Shown: positions 23,914-33,009 of the stretch, piece after piece | Layout: every line of letters starts with the position of its first letter | Numbering within the stretch: position 1 is the stretch's first letter | Origin: an uncultured Saprospirales bacterium | GTDB taxonomy: Bacteria > Bacteroidota > Bacteroidia > Chitinophagales > Saprospiraceae | Direction: 5' to 3' | Assembly (NCBI GenBank): GCA_913061325.1 | Contig: CAJXUU010000018.1 | Location: forward strand, 1 to 34,571 | DNA length: 34,571 nt | Position numbers and translations under genes: made by a program | The notes under the pieces: model-generated | Seen by the model: the letters and a program-made list of their open reading frames with translations, nothing else | Database searches by the model: none | Told to the model about the DNA's origin: nothing

Positions 23914-25254
23914 TTATAAATTAATCCTTGACAGTTTGTGAAACCTGTAGATGAGTAATGAAGCTGAAATAAATAGTCCTACCAATAGCCCTAACCAGAC
24001 ACCAGTTGCTCCCATACCCCAGTGTAATGAAGCAAAATAACTGATTGGTATACCAAAGATGTAGTAAGAAAAGAAAGTTATCAACGTTGGTTTTTTTACA
24101 TCTTGAATGCCTCTTAAAGCAGCCAATGCAGCCACTTGCAATCCGTCCGGAATTTGAAATATAGCGGCATATATTAGCAAAGTAGATGCTATGCCGATTA
24201 CTACTTCATCATCTATATATATCAATGGCATAACGTGTCTCAAGAGAACAAACAACACACTAAATACACCCATAATCAATGCAACTTGAAGAAATGCCGA
24301 TATACCAGCATCGCGTAAGGCAGAATAGTCCTTTTTTCCTAGCTGATTTCCAACTCGAATCGTAGAAGCCATTGCCAACCCAGTACAAATCATAAAAGTG
24401 ATAGAAGATAAATTGATCGCTATTTGATGAGCGGCCTGCGCATCGCTGCTTACCATTCCCATGATCAAAGCCGCTCCTGAAAAAGCAGATATTTCAAAAA
24501 ACATCTGCATCGAAGTAGGCACACCTAACGTGAAAATTTTCTTGAAGATTGGTCTTTGATATTTGGTAAAATTACACTCATTGATATATTTCCAGAGATC
24601 TTTCCAATTCAATAATATAGCTATTAAGATAACAAGCATTGATATCCGCGCTACAAGGCTTGACAGTGCTGCCCCATCCACTCCCAATGCAGGCATCCCA
24701 AATTTGCCATAGATAAATATATAGTTGAGAATAATGTTGATAACGTTCCCAGCTATCATAGCAATCATAGGCGGCATGGTCTCGGACATACCTTCTGCAT
24801 AGGATCTAAATGTGAGAAAAATCATCATTGGAATCATTGCCCAAGCTGAATAATAGATATATCCTCGTGCTATTTCTACTACTTCTGGTTGTTGGCCAAA
24901 GAGATGAAGAAAAGGTAAGCAAAGTAACATTACAGCACAGGATAGGATGCCAATGCCAATATTTACCAATAGACTATGCTTGAAATATTGGGATATTTTT
25001 TTCTTTTCACCTGCACCATCTGCTTCAGATACTAGAGGGGGAAGTGCAAACGCAATACCCATACCAATGACTATAGGCACTGCAATAAGAGCAACAGCAA
25101 ATGATACTGCAGCTAGTGATACCGCTCCCAATCTTCCAACCATAATATTGTCTGCAAGATAGACAGTGATTTGACCTAGCTGCCCAGCCATGATAGGCAG
25201 CGCCAGTTTAAGGTTGGCTGAAAAATCTTTTTTATATCGCTTTAGAATATTCAT
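23914..25254 (-). CDS. MATE-family multidrug/metabolite exporter
   Basis: A 446-residue integral membrane protein with the twelve hydrophobic segments of MATE transporters, with the halves related (two bundles of six). Family-type features are LALPIMAGQLGQITVYLADNI at the first segment (with the D of a typical TxxDNxMVG stretch: DNIMVGRLG), GIAFALPPLVSEADGAGEKK in the first half, and TSMQMFFEISAF with TIRVGNQLGKKDY in the second. Such proteins expel cationic drugs or metabolites using a sodium or proton gradient. The substrate cannot be told. Its position next to oxyR, ankyrin and thioredoxin suggests a stress role, but the promoter is separate. A -7-like box lies just upstream. Confidence 0.92.
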   Translation of the reverse strand: MNILKRYKKDFSANLKLALPIMAGQLGQITVYLADNIMVGRLGAVSLAAVSFAVALIAVPIVIGMGIAFALPPLVSEADGAGEKKKISQYFKHSLLVNIGIGILSCAVMLLCLPFLHLFGQQPEVVEIARGYIYYSAWAMIPMMIFLTFRSYAEGMSETMPPMIAMIAGNVINIILNYIFIYGKFGMPALGVDGAALSSLVARISMLVILIAILLNWKDLWKYINECNFTKYQRPIFKKIFTLGVPTSMQMFFEISAFSGAALIMGMVSSDAQAAHQIAINLSSITFMICTGLAMASTIRVGNQLGKKDYSALRDAGISAFLQVALIMGVFSVLFVLLRHVMPLIYIDDEVVIGIASTLLIYAAIFQIPDGLQVAALAALRGIQDVKKPTLITFFSYYIFGIPISYFASLHWGMGATGVWLGLLVGLFISASLLIYRFHKLSRINL

Positions 25255-25262
25255 TCAGGGCG

Positions 25263-25270
25263 CAAAGATA
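25263..25270 (-). promoter_or_regulatory. Candidate -7 box of the MATE gene
   Basis: TATCTTTG on the minus strand, an exact TAnnTTTG match, 8 bases before the start codon. This would make the transcript almost leaderless. No -33 element is seen. Confidence 0.35.
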
Positions 25271-25380
25271 TATATTTACCATACAGCTTGTTGATATTCA
25301 TCTGGGTTTCCAAAATCTTAATTTTCAAGATAGAATTCATCAATTATTATAACAACGAACCTCGAAAAGAGTCAGTAATA

Positions 25381-25419
25381 ATAAAAAAGAGTTAGTCGAT
25401 TATTATCGACTAACTCTTT
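25381..25419 (-). terminator. Terminator of the DUF2911 gene
   Basis: A perfect 15-base inverted repeat, AAAGAGTTAGTCGAT and its complement, with a 4-base loop (TATT). On the minus strand it is followed by a T-rich tail (TCTTTTTTAT), about 30 bases after the DUF2911 stop. This is the strongest terminator in the window. Confidence 0.92.
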
Positions 25420-25449
25420 CCAGATATAAACACCTGTTGGTGTATTTTT

Positions 25450-26538
25450 TTACTTAAATGTAATGGGCATTTCAGCTCTAGTTGTATCCCAACCAATAAC
25501 CATGTGTACCAATTTGTCACTTTTTTCTTCGAATATGATTGCAAGGTTTTCAAGTACTTCAGCATCAGATGAAAGACCAATGTTTGTTCTTCCTACATCT
25601 TTAGTTTCGTCTCTGTTTGCAGCTCCCCATGCTGGAAGATCTTTTGAGAATATCATATCCCACGATGCATCTTTGATCTCTGCGTATAAAGCATATCTAC
25701 CTTTTTTAAGTTCAAGATCTCCAATTTTTACATCTTCGAAAAATGTAATTTCAGTTGATTGATTAGCACCAACTCTCCAGACATCTCCAATTTTCAATAA
25801 CTCGCCGAATACTTTTCTTCCTTTTTTAAATGGACGACTGTATACAACCTGTACTTTAGGCTTGATGTTTACTTCCTCGCCTTTTAAGTAGTTAGTATAA
25901 GCAGACTTGCTTGGATAGTGAGACATATCCATAGGGCTAATATCAGCACCAGTAAAGATTACTGGATTAAATGCTATTGGAATTTCTACTCTTGTTTTAT
26001 CCCATTGGATTGTCATATGAGCTGATTGCTCGTCCATTTCTCTGAAAGAGATAGATAGTGCTTCTTCTGAGTTAGCCTCATTAGTCGATGGTACTTTTAT
26101 AGAAGCTACAGTCTTAGACGAATCTCTACTTTCTGCACCCCATATTCCTCTTTGACTAGAGAAGTTTACTGTCCAATCATTCATATTAGGGACTGTTGAT
26201 ATAGTGTATGTGCCAGGGTTTACTGTCGTTCCACCTATTCCTACAGTTTGGTAGAATGTAATCTCAGTTGCTTCATTAGCGCCAAGTCTCCATTCTTTAC
26301 CATATGGTACCAATGTGCCAAAGATTTCTCTTTCTTTTTTCAACGGTCTACTGTAGATTACTTTTACTTTAGGTGAGATTGTTCTGTCCTCTCCACTTAA
26401 GTAATTTCTCCATGCTGCTTGAGCAGGATAGTATTCCGCATCCATATTAGATGGATCAACTTTTGGCCATTTTGATTCTTGAGCCATTGCAAGACTTACT
26501 GTCAATACAGCAAATAGTATTGTGATGATGTTTTTCAT
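25450..26538 (-). CDS. Tandem DUF2911 protein, exported
   Basis: A 362-residue exported protein with a Sec signal (LFAVLTVSLAMAQ). Two copies of the DUF2911 domain lie in tandem. Each begins PKVKVIYSRPLKKEREIFG or PKVQVVYSRPFKKGRKVFG, continues to a LVPYGKEWRLGANEATEITF or LLKIGDVWRVGANQSTEITF segment, and ends with HMTIQWDKTRVEIPI or HMVIGWDTTRAEMPI. The copies are clearly duplicated within one gene. DUF2911 proteins are frequent in Bacteroidota; their function is unknown and no catalytic residue is evident. It is transcribed alone and ends at a strong terminator. Confidence 0.9.
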   Translation of the reverse strand: MKNIITILFAVLTVSLAMAQESKWPKVDPSNMDAEYYPAQAAWRNYLSGEDRTISPKVKVIYSRPLKKEREIFGTLVPYGKEWRLGANEATEITFYQTVGIGGTTVNPGTYTISTVPNMNDWTVNFSSQRGIWGAESRDSSKTVASIKVPSTNEANSEEALSISFREMDEQSAHMTIQWDKTRVEIPIAFNPVIFTGADISPMDMSHYPSKSAYTNYLKGEEVNIKPKVQVVYSRPFKKGRKVFGELLKIGDVWRVGANQSTEITFFEDVKIGDLELKKGRYALYAEIKDASWDMIFSKDLPAWGAANRDETKDVGRTNIGLSSDAEVLENLAIIFEEKSDKLVHMVIGWDTTRAEMPITFK

Positions 26539-26789
26539 TTTTTGAAATTTGATAGTTTGTAAATATGTACTGCATCAATGATGTATAAATCACTTATGTA
26601 AGACAGCACGAAGGTAATAAATGAAAGCCATCAAGAGTTGACGTGATGAGGACAAATTACTTAGAGGAGTATTAAGGTTGTCTTAATGGAATTAGAATTA
26701 AGGTTGAATTAATGAGTGCTATTGAAGTTGAATTTAATACATCCATGAAATTGTATATAAAATTCCTCTTTTGTTTTACCGCCTTAATC

Positions 26790-29498
26790 TTACCATTTCA
26801 CCACTTTTTCTGTGTATGCTTGATTCTCGACTATTGCTTTAATACTGTAGATCCCAGAAGGAAGTAAACTAATGTTTATTGATTTAGAATCATTCTTACT
26901 TAGAATTAACCTCCCATCGAATCCAGAGATTTCTATTTTTTCGGCGCTTCTCTCTAGATTAATAATGCCATCAGTTGGATTTGGGTAAATGGAAAATAAT
27001 TCCTGAGGATTAATTATTTCATCCTTAGTACTCGTCGATCCAAAATCTTCGAAAGTATGGGTGAATATTTGATAACCATCTTCTTCACTGTAATATAGTA
27101 ATTCCATTGTTTCTCCATAGCTAATAAAATTCTCTAAGTATAGATCATCTTCATCACATCTTCCGAAATTAGAGACTGTGTTGTCTCTAGTATTTAATAC
27201 ATAAAAATCAAATGTTTTTAGATCTATGGAAGGTTCTGTTGTGTAAGCATAATCTAAAAGCAAAACATGAGAGCTATTGTGACTGAGCGAATATGGGAAG
27301 AATATTCCTGTTTTGATAGTAGGTACTTCTATTTCTGTTTGTTTTTCTAGGTTGTAGTTATATACATTGATTAACTTTTCTTCAGTATTCGGAATGTATA
27401 TGGAGGTTTTATCTGAAGCTATGAAAAATGGGTAAGTGCTAAATTCTTCTTCATAGGTTGATTCAGTATCTACATTTGTAAGTATTCCCTTATATCCATC
27501 TTCAGTTGTCGTTATACTCCAAATATGGCCTTCTTTTACATTGTTGAATCTTCCTTCAAATGAAATTGGAATCCACGAGTCAGAATTGAAATTCAGACGA
27601 TATCCATTGGTGAAATTAGTAATGTCATCGTATTGGGTAGCTAAGATTAACTGATGGAATATTTTAATATCATCAATGCCGTACCCATCAGGATATGCTA
27701 TTAATTTATAATCATCATCCTTAGCAATAAATAAATTTTCATCATTCCTTAATACAAATTGGTTATCAAAAATTAGTCCTCCAAACTTAAAATTTCCATC
27801 AAATATCTTTTCATTTTCTGTAGGATTGATAAATGGGACTCTGTATCCATCTAAACCAATTTTTCCATAAAAATATCCGTTGTTTATAAATGATATACTT
27901 CGAATTAGCTGGATATTTTCAATTGGGCAATCGAAAAATTCTCCAGTAAGAATATTATACACTACATAATCATTGTATAGTAAAAAAGGTCCCTTCTGTA
28001 AAATAGTTCTAAATTCAACTTCATTATCTATCAAAAGTTTATGTTCCTCAGTGCTAGGATCGTATTCCCATATAGTAGGGTTATCATTTTCATCTTCTAC
28101 GTGATAGAATATTTTATTATTAGTAACAATGATATCTGATAATAGGTAATCTGAAGATTCAAACGTCTTGACTTCTAGTGGATCACCATAAAGATACTCA
28201 AAACGCTTCAAGCCTTTTACCCGCTTCGACAATAGATATATATCGTCTCTTTTAGTCAATATTTGTCCCAAACCGTCCTCAAGATTTACTTTTGATAGAT
28301 CTTCTAAATTCAATTCAGGTGTTATTTCTCCAAAAGCGAATCCATCTTTGTCAGTGAATATTAGGACTTCTTCATCATTTACTTTGGTAAACTTATCTCG
28401 AGTGAAAAAATTAGTATGTGTTATGTCATTTTCAAGGATTTTGTATTCTTGAGTATGCTTATCCACAATGATATATTTGTTACTTGATAAAACAATATGA
28501 TCATCACCAAATGTGACATTTATTATGGGTGTAATTCCAAGATCATAGAGGTCTTCTAAAATAACCTCAATAGAATCTTTTCCATATTCCCAATAATAAA
28601 GGCTATTATAACCAGAACCTTGACTGTCCGATAGATATATACCTTCATGTGTTGAATGCAAGCTCGCTAGATATGGAAAGTCTTGTGATGGGATTGTATG
28701 TTTAGAAATAAGTTGAAATGAATTTAGATCATAATAAGAAATACTCTGAATAGAATTCAATCTAGTAAACAAGACAAGTGTATTATCATTGGTTTGAGAG
28801 ACCCTTAATAGGTATTCTTCGATATTTATATCTCCAATTATTTCATCTTGATTGTTTAGAAAAATTGTTTTATCATCTCTAAAATGTACTAATGTTTGTT
28901 CTTGCAATTGTTGAAAATAAGCATATCCATACATCCAAGTGATTGTGTCCAAAGTGGTTATGTCTTGTTGAATCACCCTGTCTGGCAACTGATAATAGTA
29001 ATTTTGAACTGACTTGAATTTATAGTTTCTATCTTCATTGGCTATGAATTCTAATCGATCTAGATCCATAACAAGATATTGTCCTTGATTATTAATCGTC
29101 ATATATCGATTGATATATGTTATGCTAGGACCATTAGTAAGGTAAGGCTCGATAGCAAAATCAATATAGGGAATAAATTGCTCTTCTTCTGTGAATATAT
29201 TTTCAACAAAAACACCTTCTGCTCCTGGATATATCATCTGTCCATTCCTTTGAGCAATGCTAAATAGGTCCTGGTCACAAAGATTGACTCTAGATCTATA
29301 TACTTCATCACCCGTAACTGGATTGGTTACGATTACATTTCTGCCACTAGTATGATATTCATAAGTATTATTCTCAAATTCAAAAAATACTTGATTGTCA
29401 AATTCTAAAGTGGTCTTATGTAGATCTGTCTTTTGAGTAAGTGTTTGAGCACTTATTATTGTAGGCAATAAGAATAAAAAACAGATGTAATATTTCAT
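26790..29498 (-). CDS. Secreted T9SS cargo protein, likely repetitive beta-propeller
   Basis: A 902-residue protein starting at ATG 29498 with a Sec signal (MKYYICFLFLLPTIISAQ). A 35-residue N-terminal extension to 29603 is open but rejected because it hides the signal. The C-terminal ~75 residues form a type A T9SS sorting domain: FSIYPNPTDGIINLE, then EISGFDGRLILS and a final SGIYSIKAIVENQAYTEKVV. The middle has many repeated strand pairs with aromatic and acidic residues (YYWEYGKDS, IWEYDPSTEEHKL, GILTNVDTEST), suggesting a beta-propeller or ELK-like repeat fold, but no named domain is certain. It is predicted to be exported through the outer membrane and perhaps surface-attached. The partner is unknown. 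Confidence 0.85.
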   Translation of the reverse strand: MKYYICFLFLLPTIISAQTLTQKTDLHKTTLEFDNQVFFEFENNTYEYHTSGRNVIVTNPVTGDEVYRSRVNLCDQDLFSIAQRNGQMIYPGAEGVFVENIFTEEEQFIPYIDFAIEPYLTNGPSITYINRYMTINNQGQYLVMDLDRLEFIANEDRNYKFKSVQNYYYQLPDRVIQQDITTLDTITWMYGYAYFQQLQEQTLVHFRDDKTIFLNNQDEIIGDINIEEYLLRVSQTNDNTLVLFTRLNSIQSISYYDLNSFQLISKHTIPSQDFPYLASLHSTHEGIYLSDSQGSGYNSLYYWEYGKDSIEVILEDLYDLGITPIINVTFGDDHIVLSSNKYIIVDKHTQEYKILENDITHTNFFTRDKFTKVNDEEVLIFTDKDGFAFGEITPELNLEDLSKVNLEDGLGQILTKRDDIYLLSKRVKGLKRFEYLYGDPLEVKTFESSDYLLSDIIVTNNKIFYHVEDENDNPTIWEYDPSTEEHKLLIDNEVEFRTILQKGPFLLYNDYVVYNILTGEFFDCPIENIQLIRSISFINNGYFYGKIGLDGYRVPFINPTENEKIFDGNFKFGGLIFDNQFVLRNDENLFIAKDDDYKLIAYPDGYGIDDIKIFHQLILATQYDDITNFTNGYRLNFNSDSWIPISFEGRFNNVKEGHIWSITTTEDGYKGILTNVDTESTYEEEFSTYPFFIASDKTSIYIPNTEEKLINVYNYNLEKQTEIEVPTIKTGIFFPYSLSHNSSHVLLLDYAYTTEPSIDLKTFDFYVLNTRDNTVSNFGRCDEDDLYLENFISYGETMELLYYSEEDGYQIFTHTFEDFGSTSTKDEIINPQELFSIYPNPTDGIINLERSAEKIEISGFDGRLILSKNDSKSINISLLPSGIYSIKAIVENQAYTEKVVKW

Positions 29499-29730
29499 TT
29501 TAGTGTAATTAGGGATTATTAAATGATTCATCGTTCCAAAGTATAAAATATCAATTGAAAAACAAAATGGGCCTGCCGACAAGCATCTACAAATGGGCCA
29601 CATAACAAACTAAGCATATAATAGAAGTGCAAAATATTTAAGTACTCGAAGCATAGTAAAAGATAATAGTTTTAACTTTTCGATCAGAGATTTTACTTAT
29701 ATTTCCAATGGCATTATTAATAGTGGTAAA

Positions 29731-29753
29731 TTTTATGAGTTAAACTCATAAAA
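29731..29753. promoter_or_regulatory. 23-bp palindrome upstream of the SGNH/cytochrome c lipoprotein operon
   Basis: TTTTATGAGTT-A-AACTCATAAAA is a perfect inverted repeat of two 11-base arms with one central base, 58 bases before the start codon. It lies in the 313-base divergent gap between the T9SS cargo gene (minus) and the operon (plus). No T run follows, so an operator is likelier than a terminator. The remaining gap shows no other clear signal. Confidence 0.5.
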
Positions 29754-29811
29754 GACAACAAATAGAAATGCAGTGCCGGCATAAAATTAGAATCATTTTT
29801 AGCTTTAGAAT

Positions 29812-32800
29812 ATGATCAAGAATACATTTTTCAGTGCCTTATTATTTAGCATAGTTGCAATACTCGTATTTACAAATTGCTCTACTGATTCAGAATATTC
29901 TGTTGAAATACAAACTGGGGATCACATTGTATTAGTAGGTAATAACTTATGTTCTAGAATGGTAAATTTTGGACACTTTGAAACTGAATTGCAATTAAGA
30001 TTTCCCGATGATAGTCTATTTGTTAGAAATATGTGTGATGGTGGAAATACACCAGGATTTAGACCGCATTCTGGTAGGTACTCACCATGGGCATTTCCTG
30101 GTGCTGAACGATTCCATGATGAATTAGCCAATTTCTCTAACAGCCAAGGGCACTTCGAAACTCCTGATCAATGGCTTACAAGATTAGAAGCGGATGTTAT
30201 CTTGGCGTTCTTTGGATACAATGAATCGTTTGCTGGAAAAGCAGGTTTAGAGCGTTTCGAAAAGGAACTAGAAGGGTTCGTCGAACATAGTAAATATCAA
30301 GAATACAATGGTAGCACAGGCCCAAAATTAGTCCTTGTCTCTCCAATAGCTTTTGAAGACCTATCCAATGAAATGGATCTGCCAAACGGGAAAGAAATTA
30401 ATTCAAATCTCCAATTATATACCAACGCAATTCAAAAGATCGCCAAGAAGACTGAGGTTGAATTTATTGATATATTTTCAATAAGTAAAAAATGGTTCTC
30501 AGCATCTGAAGCACTTACGATTGACGGATTTCAACTCAATGACAAAGGGTATCAAAAGTTGGGCTTGTATCTTGCTGAAAATGTATTTAAAGGTGGTAAA
30601 AAACAGAACAGTAGCAATAGAGAAAAGGTAAATGCATCAGTCTTAGAAAAGGACTGGTTTTGGCATGAGGATTATAAATCTCCAAATGGAGTTCATGTTT
30701 TTGGTAGAAGATACAATCCATTTGGTCCTGATAATTATCCTGATGAGATCAAGAAAAAAAGAGAAATGACAGCAATCAGAGATACGGCGATCTGGATGTC
30801 ACTTAAAGGAATCGAAATGGATCTCGTATCTGCAGATGGAAAAACACATTCTCTGGCAACTGTGGAAACAAATTATAAGCCTGAAGATTATGGTCGCGGA
30901 ACAGCAAAATACTACTATGGAAAAGAAGCGGAATCCAAATTGACCACACCAGCTGGTTATAAGGTAGAATTGTTTGCCTCCGAAAAAGAATTCCCTGATT
31001 TAGCGAATCCAGTTCAGATAGCATTTGATAATAAAGGAAGACTGTGGGTAGCGGTCATGCCGACTTACCCTCATTACAAAACAGGTGATCCTAAACCTAA
31101 TGATAAGATTATCATTCTGGAAGATACAGATGGAGATAACAAAGCGGATAAGCAAACAATCTTCGTTGAAAATTTGCATATTCCTGCTGGATTTGAAATA
31201 TCACATGATGGTGTTTATATATCTCAAGGCACAAACTTAAAATTATACAAAGACACTGATGGAGATGATAAAGCGGACTATGAGGAGATCATATTAAGTG
31301 GTTTTGATGACCATGATTCTCACCATGTCATTAGTGCATTTTGTGCTGATCCATCGGGAGCATTTTATATGTGCGAAGGAGTGTTCCTCCACACGAATGT
31401 TGAGACATCCTATGGGCCTATTAGAGGAACAAATGGAGGTTTCTATCGGTACAATCCTCAAAGAAGACATTTAGAGAGAGCGGCACAATTACCAATACCA
31501 AATCCTTGGGGTTTGGCATTCGATGACTGGGGGCAACTTATCTATCTTGAGACTTCTGGGCCTGCAGTAAGATGGATGCTTCCAGGAAGTATCAAATCTC
31601 GATATGGACAATCAAGTGATCAATCTCCAAATCTGGTGGAACAAGAACAACAGGTTAGACCTACTTCTGGTGCAGAGATAATATCATCTAGGCATTTCCC
31701 AGATGAAGTGCAGGGTGATTTTCTATTAAATAATGCAATTGGATTCTTAGGAACAAAGCAGCATCAAATTGTAGAAGATGGGTCTGGATTTAAATTTAAG
31801 TATCGTCAAGATTTACTTTCTGGTTCGGATCAAAATTTTCGACCGGTTGATCTAGAATTTGCTCCCGATGGTTCGTTGTATTTAGTAGATTGGCACAATG
31901 TATTGATTGGGCATATGCAGCATAATGCAAGAGATCCGCTGAGAGACCATGTGCATGGAAGGATCTATCGGATTACCTATCCATCACGGCCATTGGTTAC
32001 TCCAGCAATTATTGGTGGTGCTCCGATTACTGCTTTATTAGACAATTTGAAAATACAAGAATATAGGACAAGATATCGAACCAAGAGAGAGCTGCGTGGA
32101 CGAGACCAAGACAAGGTTGCCGCCGAGCTTAAAAAGTGGGTGACGGCTCTAGATAAAAGTGACCCAAACTATGAACATCATCTTGTGGAGGCACTTTGGG
32201 TGATCTGGGGTTCAAATCAAGTCGATAATGATCTTCTAGAAAGTGTTATGAATGCGCAAAATTTTAAAGCAAGATGTACAGCAGTTAGATTCATCAAATA
32301 CATGGGACATAAGCTGTCTAATCGCCAGGATTTACTTTTGAAAGCGGCCTCAGACGAAAATGGTAGAGTAAGACTCGAAGCATTAGTTGCAGCTTCTTGG
32401 TTAGGGAAAGACGATGGGTTAGAAATATTGGATGCAGTAAAAAAAGGGGGGCTAGATGATTGGTCTAAACAGCCTTACAATAGAGCATTTGCCCATCTTA
32501 ATGGTGAAAATTTAGTCATCGAAGAAAAAGAAATAAGAACTCATTTAAAAGGAGATGAACGAGAGCTTTATATAAAGGGAAAAGAACTCTACAATAGAGA
32601 AGCATATTGCGGGACATGCCACCAAGAACAAGGGCAGGGGCTATCCGCATCAGGGTATCCACCGCTTAGGCAAGCAAAATGGGTGACTGGAAGTGAGGAT
32701 AGACTTATCAAGTTAACGCTTAAAGGAATCTATGGACCGATATCAGTTTTGAGAAGAGATTATAAAGGGAATGTACCTATGACCCCATTTGAAGGCCTGA

Positions 32801-32970
32801 TGGATGATGATGATGTTGCAGCGGTGCTTACTTATGTGAGAAATTCATTTGGAAATCGATCTTCAGTAATATCACCAGAAAGAGTAAAAACAATTCGTGA
32901 GGAAATTAAAGACAAAAAAGGATTCTTTACTGCTTCAGAATTATTAAAAATTCATCCTTTTGAAAATTAG
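29812..32970 (+). CDS. Lipoprotein fusing SGNH-like, beta-propeller dehydrogenase-like, HEAT and cytochrome c domains
   Basis: A 1052-residue multidomain lipoprotein. The signal ends at Cys23 (VFTNC). In order come a region like a SGNH/GDSL hydrolase (about 36-262), a membrane-bound-dehydrogenase-type beta-propeller (about 380-740, with GYKVELFASEKEFPDLANP and PNPWGLAFDDWGQL), helical HEAT-like repeats (about 790-900) and a single c-type heme domain with CGTCH (933-937) and a plausible Met ligand in VPMTPF. This fusion type is frequent in Planctomycetes and Verrucomicrobia. The SGNH segment has GNN rather than GDS and DGFQLN rather than the D-x-x-H form (Gln241 where His is usual), so it is probably not an active hydrolase. 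It is predicted to face the periplasm and pass electrons from an unknown substrate. It precedes the ThuA gene by 39 bases. Confidence 0.88.
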   Translation: MIKNTFFSALLFSIVAILVFTNCSTDSEYSVEIQTGDHIVLVGNNLCSRMVNFGHFETELQLRFPDDSLFVRNMCDGGNTPGFRPHSGRYSPWAFPGAERFHDELANFSNSQGHFETPDQWLTRLEADVILAFFGYNESFAGKAGLERFEKELEGFVEHSKYQEYNGSTGPKLVLVSPIAFEDLSNEMDLPNGKEINSNLQLYTNAIQKIAKKTEVEFIDIFSISKKWFSASEALTIDGFQLNDKGYQKLGLYLAENVFKGGKKQNSSNREKVNASVLEKDWFWHEDYKSPNGVHVFGRRYNPFGPDNYPDEIKKKREMTAIRDTAIWMSLKGIEMDLVSADGKTHSLATVETNYKPEDYGRGTAKYYYGKEAESKLTTPAGYKVELFASEKEFPDLANPVQIAFDNKGRLWVAVMPTYPHYKTGDPKPNDKIIILEDTDGDNKADKQTIFVENLHIPAGFEISHDGVYISQGTNLKLYKDTDGDDKADYEEIILSGFDDHDSHHVISAFCADPSGAFYMCEGVFLHTNVETSYGPIRGTNGGFYRYNPQRRHLERAAQLPIPNPWGLAFDDWGQLIYLETSGPAVRWMLPGSIKSRYGQSSDQSPNLVEQEQQVRPTSGAEIISSRHFPDEVQGDFLLNNAIGFLGTKQHQIVEDGSGFKFKYRQDLLSGSDQNFRPVDLEFAPDGSLYLVDWHNVLIGHMQHNARDPLRDHVHGRIYRITYPSRPLVTPAIIGGAPITALLDNLKIQEYRTRYRTKRELRGRDQDKVAAELKKWVTALDKSDPNYEHHLVEALWVIWGSNQVDNDLLESVMNAQNFKARCTAVRFIKYMGHKLSNRQDLLLKAASDENGRVRLEALVAASWLGKDDGLEILDAVKKGGLDDWSKQPYNRAFAHLNGENLVIEEKEIRTHLKGDERELYIKGKELYNREAYCGTCHQEQGQGLSASGYPPLRQAKWVTGSEDRLIKLTLKGIYGPISVLRRDYKGNVPMTPFEGLMDDDDVAAVLTYVRNSFGNRSSVISPERVKTIREEIKDKKGFFTASELLKIHPFEN

Positions 32971-33009
32971 AAATAGAATGATGGATAAATTAAATCTAAC
33001 CCATACACC

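Noticed and set aside
29499-29603. N-terminal extension of the T9SS cargo gene
   Set aside because: It precedes a clear Sec signal peptide at 29498 and has no protein-like features.
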